DNA of 64,000 bases. Origin: Flavihumibacter cheonanensis. GTDB lineage: Bacteria > Bacteroidota > Bacteroidia > Chitinophagales > Chitinophagaceae. Both the position numbers and the translations under genes were made by a program. This document shows, piece after piece, positions 33,802-42,672 of the stretch. Location: NCBI RefSeq assembly GCF_022352215.1, contig NZ_JAKRWF010000002.1, positions 744,001-808,000 on the forward strand. The letters run 5' to 3'. The notes under the pieces were generated by a model that worked only from the letters and a program-made list of their open reading frames with translations, was not told the DNA's origin and searched no databases. How positions within the stretch are numbered: the first letter of the stretch is position 1; every line of letters begins with the position of its first letter.

Positions 33802-34682
33802 CTCAGTGCCAGCAGTACCTGCCAGGCTTCCGTAACTTTTTGCTGATCCAGTAATTCTTTGGCATATCGATGCAGTTCCAGTTCCATTTCATCGGGAGTG
33901 ACTGAGTAATATTGAAAGATATTTTTAAGTCGCTCATCATGGAAGGAAGGATCCACATCCGGAATGGCTCTTACATTAGCCAATTGCCCGAGATTATTGC
34001 CCGTCAAAATACTGCTATTACGGATGGGTGCAGGTAGTGTATCCACGCCAATACCCAATTCCGTATTGGGTTTCTCTACTTCGAATAAATTGGAAGCATC
34101 CACCTTGCAATACCAGTTGCCGCCCAGGCGGGCTGTCAGTTCCAGTTTTCGCTGATCGATCATGGTGCCAGCCTCATTCAGTATACTATCGGCGACGTGC
34201 ATGCGAAGTACTTCACAAATGACCAGGCATCCCGCTCCTCCTTCTGTTCCCAGTTCTTTTGTTTCAAGCACTTTGCATTCCAGTTGCACCTTACTTTCCT
34301 TCACTCTTGGAGGTTTCACCAGGCTGGAGGCTTCAGGTGTAAAGCCTGCCTTGATGAATTCGTTGGTTCCTTTCGGGTATTCACAACTTGCAAGCGACAT
34401 CTGTTGTACTATATTGTAGTCCACAATATTGATCACGACCTCCGGAACCTCCAACACATTTTGCAGTGTGTGTTTGGTAGTAGTATCTCGCACCCGCCTG
34501 GATGGGGAAAAAATCAGTATTGGCGGATTGGATGAAAACATATTAAAAAAGGAAAAGGGACTCAGATTTACTTCCCCTTTGGCACTAATGGTAGAGGCAA
34601 AACAAATGGGCCTGGGTCCGATTGCATGTTGGAGCCACTGTTGTTTTTGGGGGGCTGTGAGTGTGTTGAAATCAATCTGCAT
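33798..34682 (-). CDS. flavin reductase-like FMN-binding protein
   Basis: A 294-residue protein with a split-barrel FMN domain: GPRPICFASTISAKGEVNLSPFSFFN and NPPILIFSPS are typical of the flavin reductase-like family. The C-terminal third (helical, DPSFHDERLKNIFQYYSV) is an extension beyond the usual length of about 200. ATG 34682 lies 11 bases inside the FAH-family gene, so the two are translationally coupled. This points to joint work in the catabolism of an aromatic or keto acid. Confidence 0.8.
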   Translation of the reverse strand: MQIDFNTLTAPQKQQWLQHAIGPRPICFASTISAKGEVNLSPFSFFNMFSSNPPILIFSPSRRVRDTTTKHTLQNVLEVPEVVINIVDYNIVQQMSLASCEYPKGTNEFIKAGFTPEASSLVKPPRVKESKVQLECKVLETKELGTEGGAGCLVICEVLRMHVADSILNEAGTMIDQRKLELTARLGGNWYCKVDASNLFEVEKPNTELGIGVDTLPAPIRNSSILTGNNLGQLANVRAIPDVDPSFHDERLKNIFQYYSVTPDEMELELHRYAKELLDQQKVTEAWQVLLALS

Positions 34683-35691
34683 GACCGGTTTTTTTTCTTG
34701 CCAGAATAGAATAATCAGTGGGTTCTGATACAATGGTATTACTCAATACACCAAGCTGGTCGATCGTTAGCTCCACTTTATCACCATCTTTCAGCCACTG
34801 TGCTACATAATTAGGATCATTCAGTTTTCCGGTTCCGTTTAATTCCAGGAAACAACCGGTTCCAACGGTGCCACTTCCGATCACATCACCGGGATGTAAG
34901 GTCACTCCATAGGAACAACGTTCTATGATTTCAGCGAAGGTCCAGTCCATATCACCGAGGTTTCCATCGCTCACCTGTATGCCATTCACGTGACATTGCA
35001 TGCGCAGGTTCCAGTTCTTGCCGGTATGACCAGGTTTTGGCGCAATTTCAAAAGGCTCCAGTTCGTCGAGTGTTACCAGCCAGGGACCGATCACCGTAGA
35101 AAAATCTTTTCCTTTTGCAGGCCCCAGGTTAAGCAGCATTTCTTCCATTTGCAGGCGACGTGCACTCATATCATTCATGATCATTAGTCCCCCAATGTAT
35201 TGGTCTGCTTCTTCCGCTTTTATGTTTCTTCCTGCTTTGCAAACAACGATGGCTGCTTCCAGTTCAAAATCCAGTTGTTCAAAATGATCGGGCATACATA
35301 CAATATCACCTGGACCCTGGATGCTGGTATGATTGGTGAAATAAAAGATTGGATATTGATCGAACTCGGGAATCATAGGTACGTTCCTGTTCCGGCGTGC
35401 AGAAGCCACATGCTGGCGAAAAGCATAGCCGTCGCGACAGCTGGTGGGGAAGGGAACCGGTGCAAGGAGATAAGCTGCATCATAGGGAATGCCTCTTTCT
35501 TTGGGGATTCGTCCCATCTTCACCATTTCCTCAGCTTTCAATGCAAGCGAGTATGAGTCCTCCCAATATTGCAGGAACATACCCATTGACCCGGGCAGCT
35601 CGGGGTGGAGGGTTTCCATCGCATAAATGTATCCGTCAATATAAATACCCAACTGATCATGTCCTTCTACTAGGTAGGAAACCAATTTCAT
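34672..35691 (-). CDS. fumarylacetoacetate hydrolase (FAH) family protein
   Basis: A 339-residue hydrolase or isomerase of the FAH superfamily. The metal-binding acids appear in LDFELEAAIVV and the conserved MIMNDMSARRLQ, with a late GDVIGSGTVGTGCFLE. Members cleave C-C bonds in acylpyruvates (tyrosine/homogentisate breakdown) or decarboxylate and isomerise ring-cleavage products. Start ATG 35691 (MKLVSYLVEG) is chosen over the longer frame. It is the first gene of a two-gene operon with the flavin reductase. Confidence 0.85.
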   Translation of the reverse strand: MKLVSYLVEGHDQLGIYIDGYIYAMETLHPELPGSMGMFLQYWEDSYSLALKAEEMVKMGRIPKERGIPYDAAYLLAPVPFPTSCRDGYAFRQHVASARRNRNVPMIPEFDQYPIFYFTNHTSIQGPGDIVCMPDHFEQLDFELEAAIVVCKAGRNIKAEEADQYIGGLMIMNDMSARRLQMEEMLLNLGPAKGKDFSTVIGPWLVTLDELEPFEIAPKPGHTGKNWNLRMQCHVNGIQVSDGNLGDMDWTFAEIIERCSYGVTLHPGDVIGSGTVGTGCFLELNGTGKLNDPNYVAQWLKDGDKVELTIDQLGVLSNTIVSEPTDYSILARKKTGHAD

Positions 35692-35772
35692 GTGTACTGT
35701 TTTAGCAAGCTTAGAAAGGGTCAAAAATAACAGGAATAATTATCTTCCTGTTTAATCAAGTCTTGAATTAAT

Positions 35773-37644
35773 ATGGATCTGTTCAAATTCCGGATTGGAA
35801 TGATCGCGATAATGAGCTTGCTGGGTGTTGGAATAAAAGCCCAGCAACGATTGCACGATGTGGCACTGGAACAACGCATCCGGGCAGCTGCCAGTCCGGT
35901 TTTGAAAAACGTATTGGATCATCCTGAGATCTACCAATATCAACTGATTTATACCGAGATTTCCAGAAATAGCTCGAATCAGCCGGTTTTCAGACATCAG
36001 TATCTGAATGTTAGTGATTCATTGTATTTCAATCCGGCCTCTATGGTTAAATTTCCAGTGGCATTGATGGCTATGGAAAAGATGGATTCGCTGAAGTCTA
36101 TTGGTATAAATCCGCTGACTTTGTTAAAAACAGATAGTTCAGCGACGAAATCTTTCCTGGAGCTGGTTAGGGAAGCGATGATTGTTAGTGACAATTTGGC
36201 TTACAATAAATTGTTTCAATTCCTGGGGCAGGAGGCGATCAATCTGCGCCTGCAGGAGATGGGTTATACTGGTAGTCGGATCACACGACGCTTTATACCA
36301 TTGACACCGGAGCAACATCGTGTTACAGAAGCGGTTCAGTTGTTAACCAGTGATGGCCGTTTACTAATGGAACAGCCAGCAAGAAAAAGTGCTTTCCCTT
36401 TTGATTTCAGTCGCAGGATACTGGTGGGCAATGCGCATTACAACTGGTCGGATTCACTGGTGCAGGAGCCTTTTGATTTTACTACGCATAATCGTATGCC
36501 CCTGCGGGATATGCAGCAGGTTTTGCAGTCCTTTCTCTTTCCTTCCAGCGTTCCTGAACGCCAGCGTTTTCGTTTATCTGATGAAACGCGAAAATTAATG
36601 CTGGATGCGATCAGTGAATTGCCATCGGAATCCAGGTTTCCCGTTTTTGATACCACTGAATTCTTCGACAGTTATTCCAAGTTCTTTTTGTACCGCGATG
36701 GGAAAAGGAAAGTACCGGATCATATCCGGATCTACAATAAAACCGGCTGGTCTTACGGTTACCTGATTGATGTGGCCTATATCCTGGACAAGTCCCACAA
36801 CCGTGAGTTTATGTTGAGTGGGGTGATCTACGTGAACAGTGATGGCATCTTGAATGATAACCGTTATGAATACGATTCCATCGGTTATCCTTTCTTCCGC
36901 GAGATTGGTGAAATCCTCCTCCACTCCACCCGTCCGGTGCCACCCGTCCGGTGCCACCGGACGGGTGGAGCAATCACCAGGGGCGACAGCACACGAAAGG
37001 AGTTGGCACTGGTTTTTACCGGGCATGAATATGGGGAAGGTGCTGCAACTATCCGGCGGGTACTAAAGAAGAAAGGAGTGAAAGCCTCCTTTTTTCTGAC
37101 GGGTGATTTTTACCGGAACCCGAAACACCAGAAACTGATCCGGGAGTTAAAAGCAGACGGACATTATATGGGTGGACATGGAGATAAGCACCTCTTGTGC
37201 TGCGACTGGTCCAACCGCGACAGCCTATTGATATCAAAAGAGATGTACCAGAATGATATTCGAAACAATGAGGAAGCGATGCGGGCGATTGGTATTAATC
37301 CCTCACAATCAGTTTACTTCATGCCTTCCTATGAATGGTACAATGATAGTATCGTTTGGTGGACAAAGCAATTAGGCCGTCACCTGGTTAACAATACTTC
37401 AGGCACCCTGAGTCAGGCAGATTATACCCGTATACAAGATAAAAATTACAGAACCACTGAAACAATTTTTACTTCAATAAAAGATCTGGAGACCAGATCC
37501 GGCTTAAATGGGTTCCTGCTGCTATTGCATATTGGCACTGGTCCGGACAGGCCCGATCCCTCCTGGAGCCGTTTGGAAGAATTGATCGATTGGTTACAGC
37601 AAAAGGGGTATAAGTTGAAATCAGTACCCGCTTTGTTGGATTAA
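35773..37644 (+). CDS. class A beta-lactamase-like serine hydrolase fused to a NodB-like deacetylase domain
   Basis: A secreted 623-residue, two-domain protein. Domain 1 (about 40-380) has the serine beta-lactamase/transpeptidase motifs: Ser90-Met-Val-Lys93, Ser139-Asp-Asn141 and Lys323-Thr-Gly325. Domain 2 (about 410-620) resembles polysaccharide deacetylases: FTGHEYGEG takes the place of TFDDG, so the usual Asp pair is missing, but HGDKH (469-473) keeps HxxxH. Residues about 385-399, between the domains, are encoded by a palindromic repeat found in intergenic DNA elsewhere. The protein may act on peptidoglycan or on beta-lactams. Both roles are guesses. Confidence 0.8.
   Translation: MDLFKFRIGMIAIMSLLGVGIKAQQRLHDVALEQRIRAAASPVLKNVLDHPEIYQYQLIYTEISRNSSNQPVFRHQYLNVSDSLYFNPASMVKFPVALMAMEKMDSLKSIGINPLTLLKTDSSATKSFLELVREAMIVSDNLAYNKLFQFLGQEAINLRLQEMGYTGSRITRRFIPLTPEQHRVTEAVQLLTSDGRLLMEQPARKSAFPFDFSRRILVGNAHYNWSDSLVQEPFDFTTHNRMPLRDMQQVLQSFLFPSSVPERQRFRLSDETRKLMLDAISELPSESRFPVFDTTEFFDSYSKFFLYRDGKRKVPDHIRIYNKTGWSYGYLIDVAYILDKSHNREFMLSGVIYVNSDGILNDNRYEYDSIGYPFFREIGEILLHSTRPVPPVRCHRTGGAITRGDSTRKELALVFTGHEYGEGAATIRRVLKKKGVKASFFLTGDFYRNPKHQKLIRELKADGHYMGGHGDKHLLCCDWSNRDSLLISKEMYQNDIRNNEEAMRAIGINPSQSVYFMPSYEWYNDSIVWWTKQLGRHLVNNTSGTLSQADYTRIQDKNYRTTETIFTSIKDLETRSGLNGFLLLLHIGTGPDRPDPSWSRLEELIDWLQQKGYKLKSVPALLD
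36927..36967. repeat. palindromic repeat inside a coding sequence (copy B)
   Basis: CACCCGTCCGGTG occurs at 36927-36939 and again at 36941-36953, and its complement CACCGGACGGGTG at 36955-36967. Bases 36941-36967 are identical to 28815-28841. The element is read in frame and encodes a Pro/Arg/His-rich linker. Confidence 0.92.
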
Positions 37645-37648
37645 GCCT

Positions 37649-37699
37649 TTCACCGGTCGGGTGGCAACTGCCTATGGCGGTTTTCACCCGACCGGTGAA
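37649..37699. terminator. palindrome between convergent genes
   Basis: TTCACCGGTCGGGTG (37649-37663) pairs perfectly with CACCCGACCGGTGAA (37685-37699) around a 21-base loop. It lies between the stops of the fusion gene and convergent fabG and could stop transcription from both sides. The core CCGGTCGGGTG is a close variant of the CCGGACGGGTG arm in the 27-base palindrome. Confidence 0.75.
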
Positions 37700-37704
37700 G
37701 AAGT

Positions 37705-38460
37705 TTATTGATAGAGACCACCGCAGGCGCTGATTACCTGGCCGGTTACATAAGAACTCATCGGGCTGGCCAGGAAGAGGGTAACATTGGCAATTTCTTC
37801 AGCTGAACCAAAGCGGCCCAGTGGTATTTGCTTAAGGTATTCATCGGCTCCGCTGCCTTCTTTCAGATAGTGCGTCATATCTGTTTCTACAAAACCGGGA
37901 GCGATGGCATTACAACGAATATTCCGGCTGCCCAATTCCTGCGCAATTGATTTGGTAAATCCGATTATCCCGGCTTTGGAGGCAGCATAACTTGCCTGTC
38001 CGGCATTTCCCTTCATCCCGATAATAGAGCTCATATTGATAATGCTGCCGGATTTTGCTTTCATCATCGGACGAATCACCTGCTTGGTCATATTGTAAAC
38101 CGATTTCAGGTTGGTATTGATTACATCATCCCATTGATCAGGAGTCATTCTGAGCAAAAGATTATCCTTCGAAATACCGGCATTGTTTACACAGATATCA
38201 ATTCCGCCAAACTGTGTTATAACATCATTTACCAGGGTTTCGCAATCTTCGAATTTGCCCGCATTACTGCGATAGGCCTTCGCTTTCACACCTAATCCGA
38301 CCAGTTTTTGTTCCAGGGCAGCAGCTTTTTCCGCACTGCTTTCACTAACATACGTAAAGGCGATATGTGCACCCTGCTCAGCCAGTTTCAGGGCGATGGC
38401 TTCTCCAATTCCCCGGGCAGCGCCGGTTACAATTGCGATCTTATTCTCCAGAAGTTTCAT
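37705..38460 (-). CDS. fabG: 3-oxoacyl-ACP reductase FabG
   Basis: A 251-residue SDR with GAARGIGEA, NNAGISKDNLLLRM, the Ser in MSSIIG and Tyr/Lys in ASYAASKAG, and a C-terminal GQVISACGG. This is the standard FabG pattern, so it likely reduces beta-ketoacyl-ACP in primary fatty acid synthesis. It is closer to housekeeping FabG than the copy in the pigment cluster at 6756-7484. It stands alone in its direction. Confidence 0.92.
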   Translation of the reverse strand: MKLLENKIAIVTGAARGIGEAIALKLAEQGAHIAFTYVSESSAEKAAALEQKLVGLGVKAKAYRSNAGKFEDCETLVNDVITQFGGIDICVNNAGISKDNLLLRMTPDQWDDVINTNLKSVYNMTKQVIRPMMKAKSGSIINMSSIIGMKGNAGQASYAASKAGIIGFTKSIAQELGSRNIRCNAIAPGFVETDMTHYLKEGSGADEYLKQIPLGRFGSAEEIANVTLFLASPMSSYVTGQVISACGGLYQ

Positions 38461-38546
38461 TCGTCTAAAAATTAGCTGTGAAAATAGGTAGTTTTATGAA
38501 TTTGGCTATTTTTAAATCGAATAAACCTTAAACCTAATTACAACCC

Positions 38547-39284
38547 ATGGTCTGGTACTCTAGAAAATTTTACGGACTAAATGTGCATGATAACTGGTTT
38601 TCCATTCGTCCGGGAATACTGAACAAATTTTTGATTCACTCTTTTAACCATGTTAGAGAAGACAAATGGCATCCCTTCCTGATCAAAGAAGCTAATTATA
38701 CGGTTGAATTGGATCTGACCAAATCGAAAGAGAAAATTTTAGATGATTTTGCCCGAACGGTAAAAGCCCAGGTTCGTAAATCAGAAGAAGATGGGGTGAT
38801 CTGCTATTTCGATAACAACATTCCGAAGTTTGTTGCATTTTTTAATGAGTTTGCAAAAAGTAAAGGGCTCTCTCCGGAAACAAATGAACGGATTGCTTAC
38901 TTTGGCGATGCCCTGCGGATTAGTTATGCAGAATTAAACGGACAAATTTTAGCCGCACATACCTACGTATATGACCCTGAACAGAAAATTGTCAGGCAGA
39001 TGCACTCGGCTTCCAAACGATTTGATGAAAACTTTGATCGTAATAAAATAGGACGCGCCAACAAGTATCTGCACTACCGTGATATGCTGGCATTCAAAGA
39101 TGAAGGAATTGAGGTTTATGATTTCGGCGGGTATTCACCGCCCAATAGCAAGGATGTAATTGATAGTTTGTTGCAGTTCAAACTGGATTTTGGAGGAGTA
39201 AAAAAAGTATCCAGTAATTATTTCACATTGCCCTACTACATTATGCGAAACCTTTACCTCAAATTTGGTTCTACAAAAAACTAA
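38547..39284 (+). CDS. FemAB/GNAT-like acyltransferase
   Basis: A 245-residue protein that looks like the GNAT-fold half of FemAB-type aminoacyl or peptide transferases: VELDLTKSKEKILDDFARTVKAQVRKSEEDG (basic helix after a strand) and a C-terminal RANKYLHYRDMLAFKDEGIEVYDFGGY. Homologues add amino acids to peptidoglycan precursors or acyl groups to surface sugars. Which applies here is unknown. Its end overlaps the convergent GH3-family gene by 14 bases. Confidence 0.7.
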   Translation: MVWYSRKFYGLNVHDNWFSIRPGILNKFLIHSFNHVREDKWHPFLIKEANYTVELDLTKSKEKILDDFARTVKAQVRKSEEDGVICYFDNNIPKFVAFFNEFAKSKGLSPETNERIAYFGDALRISYAELNGQILAAHTYVYDPEQKIVRQMHSASKRFDENFDRNKIGRANKYLHYRDMLAFKDEGIEVYDFGGYSPPNSKDVIDSLLQFKLDFGGVKKVSSNYFTLPYYIMRNLYLKFGSTKN

Positions 39285-40776
39285 GGATGGAATCCAGGAT
39301 GGTACGGTCATTACTAAGACGGGGAACTTTATGTTGCCCCCCCAGCTTACCGCGCGAACGGAGCCATTCGTTGAAGAGGCCTTTTTTCACAGCCTTTACA
39401 ACTGGCATCCGTAATGCAATGTCTTTTTGTCTTTTTGCTTCGTAATCGCTGTTCAGATTCTTGAGTGCCGAATCCAGCTCATAGGCAAACAGGGCCAGGT
39501 CTTCCGGTTCTTTTTCAAACTCTACCAGCCATTCGTGGGCACCGTTGCCATGCTGACTGAAATAGATGGGAGCAGCGGTATAGTCATTTACTGAAGCACC
39601 GGTTTTTTCGCAGGCCGAGGAAATGGCTTTATCAGTATTGTCCACAATCACTTCTTCACCAAATGCATTGATAAAGTGTTTGAGTCTTCCACTTACCTTG
39701 ATTCGGTAGGGAGCAAGGGAACTGAACTGGATGGTATCCCCAATGATGTATCGCCAGAGTCCGCCGGTAGTACTGATCACGGGCGCATATTGCTTGCCCA
39801 GTTCAACTTTATTCAATCCAACCGTGTTTGGGAACTTCTTACCATATTCTTCAATTGGCATGAATTCATAAAAAATTCCGTGACGCGTGAACAATAACAT
39901 GCCATCTGCATCCGGACTATCCTGTGCTGCGAAAAAGCCTTCGCTGGCGTTGTACATTTCCAGGTATTGAATATCTTTTCCGATCAGCTGTCTGAATTGC
40001 TCACGGTATGGCACAAATGAAACTCCGCCGTGCATATATAATTCAAGGTTGGGCCAAACTTCTGCGATGCAGGATTTGCCTGTCATCTCGAGTATGCGCT
40101 TCATCAGAACCAGGGTCCAGGTAGGAACTCCTGAAATCGAAGTAACATTTTCAGGAATGGTATTGAGCGCCAGTTGCTCAATCTTATGTTCCCACTCATC
40201 CATTAAAGCAATGGATAAGTCGGGAGTTCTCAACCAATGACCCCAAAAGGGTGAATTCTGCAGGAGCACAGCGCTCAAATCGCCATAACTGATTTCTTCT
40301 GTTGCCTGGCTTACCTGGTGGGATCCTCCAATGACCAATCCTTTACCGCTAAGTAATTCGGAATCGGGATTATGCCCATAATAAAGGGTCAAAACATCTT
40401 TGGCGCCCTGGTAATGATTTTCTTCCAGGCTTTCATCACTTACAGGAATGAATTTGCTTTTATCGCTGGTGGTACCACTGCTTTTTGCAAACCATCGGAT
40501 GGGGGTATTCCATAGCAGATTTTCTTCTCCCTGCAACATGCGTTCAATGAAAGGCTTCAGGTCATCATACTCATGAACAGGCACAGTTCTTTTGAATTCC
40601 CTGACGTTAAACAGGCGGTTGAACCCGTATTGGCGGCCGATTTCGGTGTATTGCGCGGAGGTCACTAATTCCTGCAATACCTCGCGCTGAGCGGCTACCG
40701 GGTTGGCAACCCACTGCTCAATTTGCCAAAGCCTCAGCCGGGCAAGTCTCGATATGGCTGGCGAGATCAGTTTCAT
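39271..40776 (-). CDS. GH3 auxin-responsive promoter family protein (acyl-adenylate ligase fold)
   Basis: A 501-residue protein of the GH3 family, whose plant members join amino acids to auxin and jasmonate via acyl-AMP. Motifs include WFAKSSGTTSDKSKFIPVS (ATP-binding loop), EMYNASEGFFA and LWRYIIGDTIQF. Bacterial members are common in Bacteroidota but their substrates are unknown. It precedes lptB on the same strand in the reading direction lptB then GH3, with a 24-base gap. Confidence 0.88.
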   Translation of the reverse strand: MKLISPAISRLARLRLWQIEQWVANPVAAQREVLQELVTSAQYTEIGRQYGFNRLFNVREFKRTVPVHEYDDLKPFIERMLQGEENLLWNTPIRWFAKSSGTTSDKSKFIPVSDESLEENHYQGAKDVLTLYYGHNPDSELLSGKGLVIGGSHQVSQATEEISYGDLSAVLLQNSPFWGHWLRTPDLSIALMDEWEHKIEQLALNTIPENVTSISGVPTWTLVLMKRILEMTGKSCIAEVWPNLELYMHGGVSFVPYREQFRQLIGKDIQYLEMYNASEGFFAAQDSPDADGMLLFTRHGIFYEFMPIEEYGKKFPNTVGLNKVELGKQYAPVISTTGGLWRYIIGDTIQFSSLAPYRIKVSGRLKHFINAFGEEVIVDNTDKAISSACEKTGASVNDYTAAPIYFSQHGNGAHEWLVEFEKEPEDLALFAYELDSALKNLNSDYEAKRQKDIALRMPVVKAVKKGLFNEWLRSRGKLGGQHKVPRLSNDRTILDSILSFL

Positions 40777-40800
40777 ACTGCTGGCGGCAAAATACGAAAA

Positions 40801-41592
40801 TTAGTCTTCAAACTTGGGTAAATCGCTGATGCCCTTCATCACTTCTTCGTGCAAATAGTCTTTTCGTTTGAGTTCGAAGTTGCGCCCCAAGTACAATCGG
40901 CGTACCTGTTCGTCTTCTGCCAGCTCCTCTGCGGTACCATGTTTGAAAATTTTTCCGTCAATCAGGAGGTAGGCACGGTCACAGATGGAAAGGGTTTCAT
41001 TTACATTGTGATCGGTTATCAGGATGCCAATATTTTTATACTTTAAACGGGCTACCACCGTCTGAATATCTTCTACCGCGATCGGATCCACCCCAGCAAA
41101 GGGTTCATCCAAAAGGATAAATTTCGGATCCACCGCCAATGCCCGCGCGATCTCCGTTCTTCTTCGTTCACCCCCGCTCAGGCTGTCGCCATTGTTTTTC
41201 CGAACATGGTGCAACCTGAATTCGTCCAGTAATTCTTCCAGTTTTTGCTTTTGTTGCTGGCGGGTAAGTTTAGTCATTTCCAGTACTGAGCGGATATTAT
41301 CTTCCACAGAAAGGGATCGGAATACAGAAGCTTCCTGCGGCAGATAGCCGATTCCCAACTGTGCTCTTTTATACATGGGAAGCTCTGTTATATCCCGCTG
41401 ATCAAGGTATACACGCCCCTCATCAGGCTTGATCAGTCCTACTACCATGTAAAAGGTAGTGGTTTTGCCGGCACCGTTTGGCCCGAGCAGTCCTACGATT
41501 TCGCCCTGTTTAACCGAAACGGAAACATGATTTACAACAGTCCGGCTGGCATATCGCTTTACCAGTTCATTGGTGGTGATAACTAAACTCAA
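40801..41592 (-). CDS. lptB: LPS export ABC transporter ATP-binding protein
   Basis: LptB powers the extraction of LPS from the inner membrane. The 263-residue protein has Walker A ([13 protein letters not shown]), Q-loop ([19 protein letters not shown]), the signature [15 protein letters not shown], Walker B ([13 protein letters not shown]) and H-loop ([10 protein letters not shown]), all matching LptB. lptC is about 13 kb away on the other strand. A divergent promoter pair is shared with metF. Confidence 0.95.
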   Translation of the reverse strand: MSLVITTNELVKRYASRTVVNHVSVSVKQGEIVGLLGPNGAGKTTTFYMVVGLIKPDEGRVYLDQRDITELPMYKRAQLGIGYLPQEASVFRSLSVEDNIRSVLEMTKLTRQQQKQKLEELLDEFRLHHVRKNNGDSLSGGERRRTEIARALAVDPKFILLDEPFAGVDPIAVEDIQTVVARLKYKNIGILITDHNVNETLSICDRAYLLIDGKIFKHGTAEELAEDEQVRRLYLGRNFELKRKDYLHEEVMKGISDLPKFED

Positions 41593-41608
41593 GGGATCCT
41601 GCTTTTGG

Positions 41609-41616
41609 CAAAAATA
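41609..41616 (-). promoter_or_regulatory. -7 box (TATTTTTG, minus strand) of lptB
   Basis: TATTTTTG on the minus strand matches TAnnTTTG and lies 16 bases before the lptB ATG. The metF -33 box starts only 3 bases away on the other strand, so the two divergent promoters almost touch. Confidence 0.5.
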
Positions 41617-41618
41617 CC

Positions 41619-41648
41619 TTGTTATATCCTAACGGCATCCTAAGTTTG
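41619..41648 (+). promoter_or_regulatory. metF promoter, TTG-N19-TAAGTTTG
   Basis: A TTG at 41619-41621 and TAAGTTTG at 41641-41648 are separated by exactly 19 bases. This is the spacing and sequence of the Bacteroidota sigma-ABfr type promoter, and metF begins 30 bases after the box. It is one of the two best promoters in the window. Confidence 0.75.
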
Positions 41649-41678
41649 CAGATAGTTTATTAACAGGCAAGCGTAATC

Positions 41679-42632
41679 ATGAAGGTAATCGAACATATAA
41701 ACCAGGCGAAAGATACATTGATTTCATTCGAGGTGCTTCCGCCGTTGAAGGGAAAGGGCATCAATGCGATTTACAACCACCTTGATCCACTGATGGAATT
41801 CAAACCTTCATTCATCAATGTAACGTACCATCGAAGTGAGACGATGTTCAAAAAGCAGGCGGATGGTAGTTTTAATAAAATTGAAGTGAGAAAACGCCCC
41901 GGTACCGTTGGTATCTGTGCGGCTATCATGCAGCATTACAATGTAGATCCTGTACCACATCTGATTTGCGGCGGTTTTACCAGGGAAGAAACGGAGAATG
42001 CATTGATTGACCTCGCCTTCCTGGGAATCGATAATGTGCTGGTGTTAAGAGGGGATGCAGCAAAGAACGAAACCTTTTTCGAGCCTGAACCAGGGGGTAA
42101 CCGCTATGCAATTGATTTGCTGAAGCAGGTTATTGATCTGAACCATGGCATTTACCTGGAGGAAGAGGTGAAGGATCCTGGAAAAGGTACTTTTTGTGTG
42201 GGTGTGGCCGGCTATCCCGAAAAACATTTTGAAGCGCCTAATAAGGCTACCGATATCGCTTACCTGAAAGCAAAAGTGGAAGCGGGTGCCGAATATGTGG
42301 TTACCCAGATGTTCTTTGACAACCAGAAATACTTTGATTTTGTTCAGAGTTGCCGCGCTGCCGGTATCAATGTGCCCATTATTCCAGGGTTAAAACCAAT
42401 TACCAACAAAAAGCAGATGACCATTTTACCCCGGACCTTCCACGTGGATCTTCCGGATGACCTCTCTGCTGAAATTATGAAGTGTAAATCGGATGCAGAT
42501 GTTGAACTGGTAGGTACCGAATGGCTGCTTAACCAAAGCCGTGAATTAAAAAAAGCAGGCGTTCCTGTCCTGCATTATTATACACTTGGAAAGCCTAAAG
42601 TGATCTGGAATGTGGTGAAAGAGCTGGTGTAA
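41679..42632 (+). CDS. metF: 5,10-methylenetetrahydrofolate reductase
   Basis: It reduces methylene-THF to methyl-THF for methionine synthesis, using FAD and NADH. The 317-residue TIM barrel has SFEVLPPLKGKG at the start, NVTYHRSE, HLICGGFTREE, LVLRGD and a late VTQMFFDNQKYFDF; all are standard for MetF. It is a single gene with its own promoter and a palindrome right after the stop. Confidence 0.95.
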   Translation: MKVIEHINQAKDTLISFEVLPPLKGKGINAIYNHLDPLMEFKPSFINVTYHRSETMFKKQADGSFNKIEVRKRPGTVGICAAIMQHYNVDPVPHLICGGFTREETENALIDLAFLGIDNVLVLRGDAAKNETFFEPEPGGNRYAIDLLKQVIDLNHGIYLEEEVKDPGKGTFCVGVAGYPEKHFEAPNKATDIAYLKAKVEAGAEYVVTQMFFDNQKYFDFVQSCRAAGINVPIIPGLKPITNKKQMTILPRTFHVDLPDDLSAEIMKCKSDADVELVGTEWLLNQSRELKKAGVPVLHYYTLGKPKVIWNVVKELV

Positions 42633-42633
42633 T

Positions 42634-42668
42634 GTGAGACGTCAGACGTCTCACTTCTGACGTCTCAC
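42634..42668. terminator. GTGAGACGTCAGA palindrome between convergent genes
   Basis: GTGAGACGTCAGA (42634-42646) is the exact complement of 42656-42668, with a 9-base loop. It lies between the convergent metF and outer-membrane protein genes. Like the GTGAAAG arrays it is made of GTGAxAx-like units and may serve as a two-way terminator. Confidence 0.8.
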
Positions 42669-42672
42669 ATCC

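Noticed and set aside
36927-36967. Frameshift or assembly error joining two genes
   Set aside because: The frame passes through the repeat without interruption and both domains are in the same frame; I see no sign of an error, though reads would settle it.
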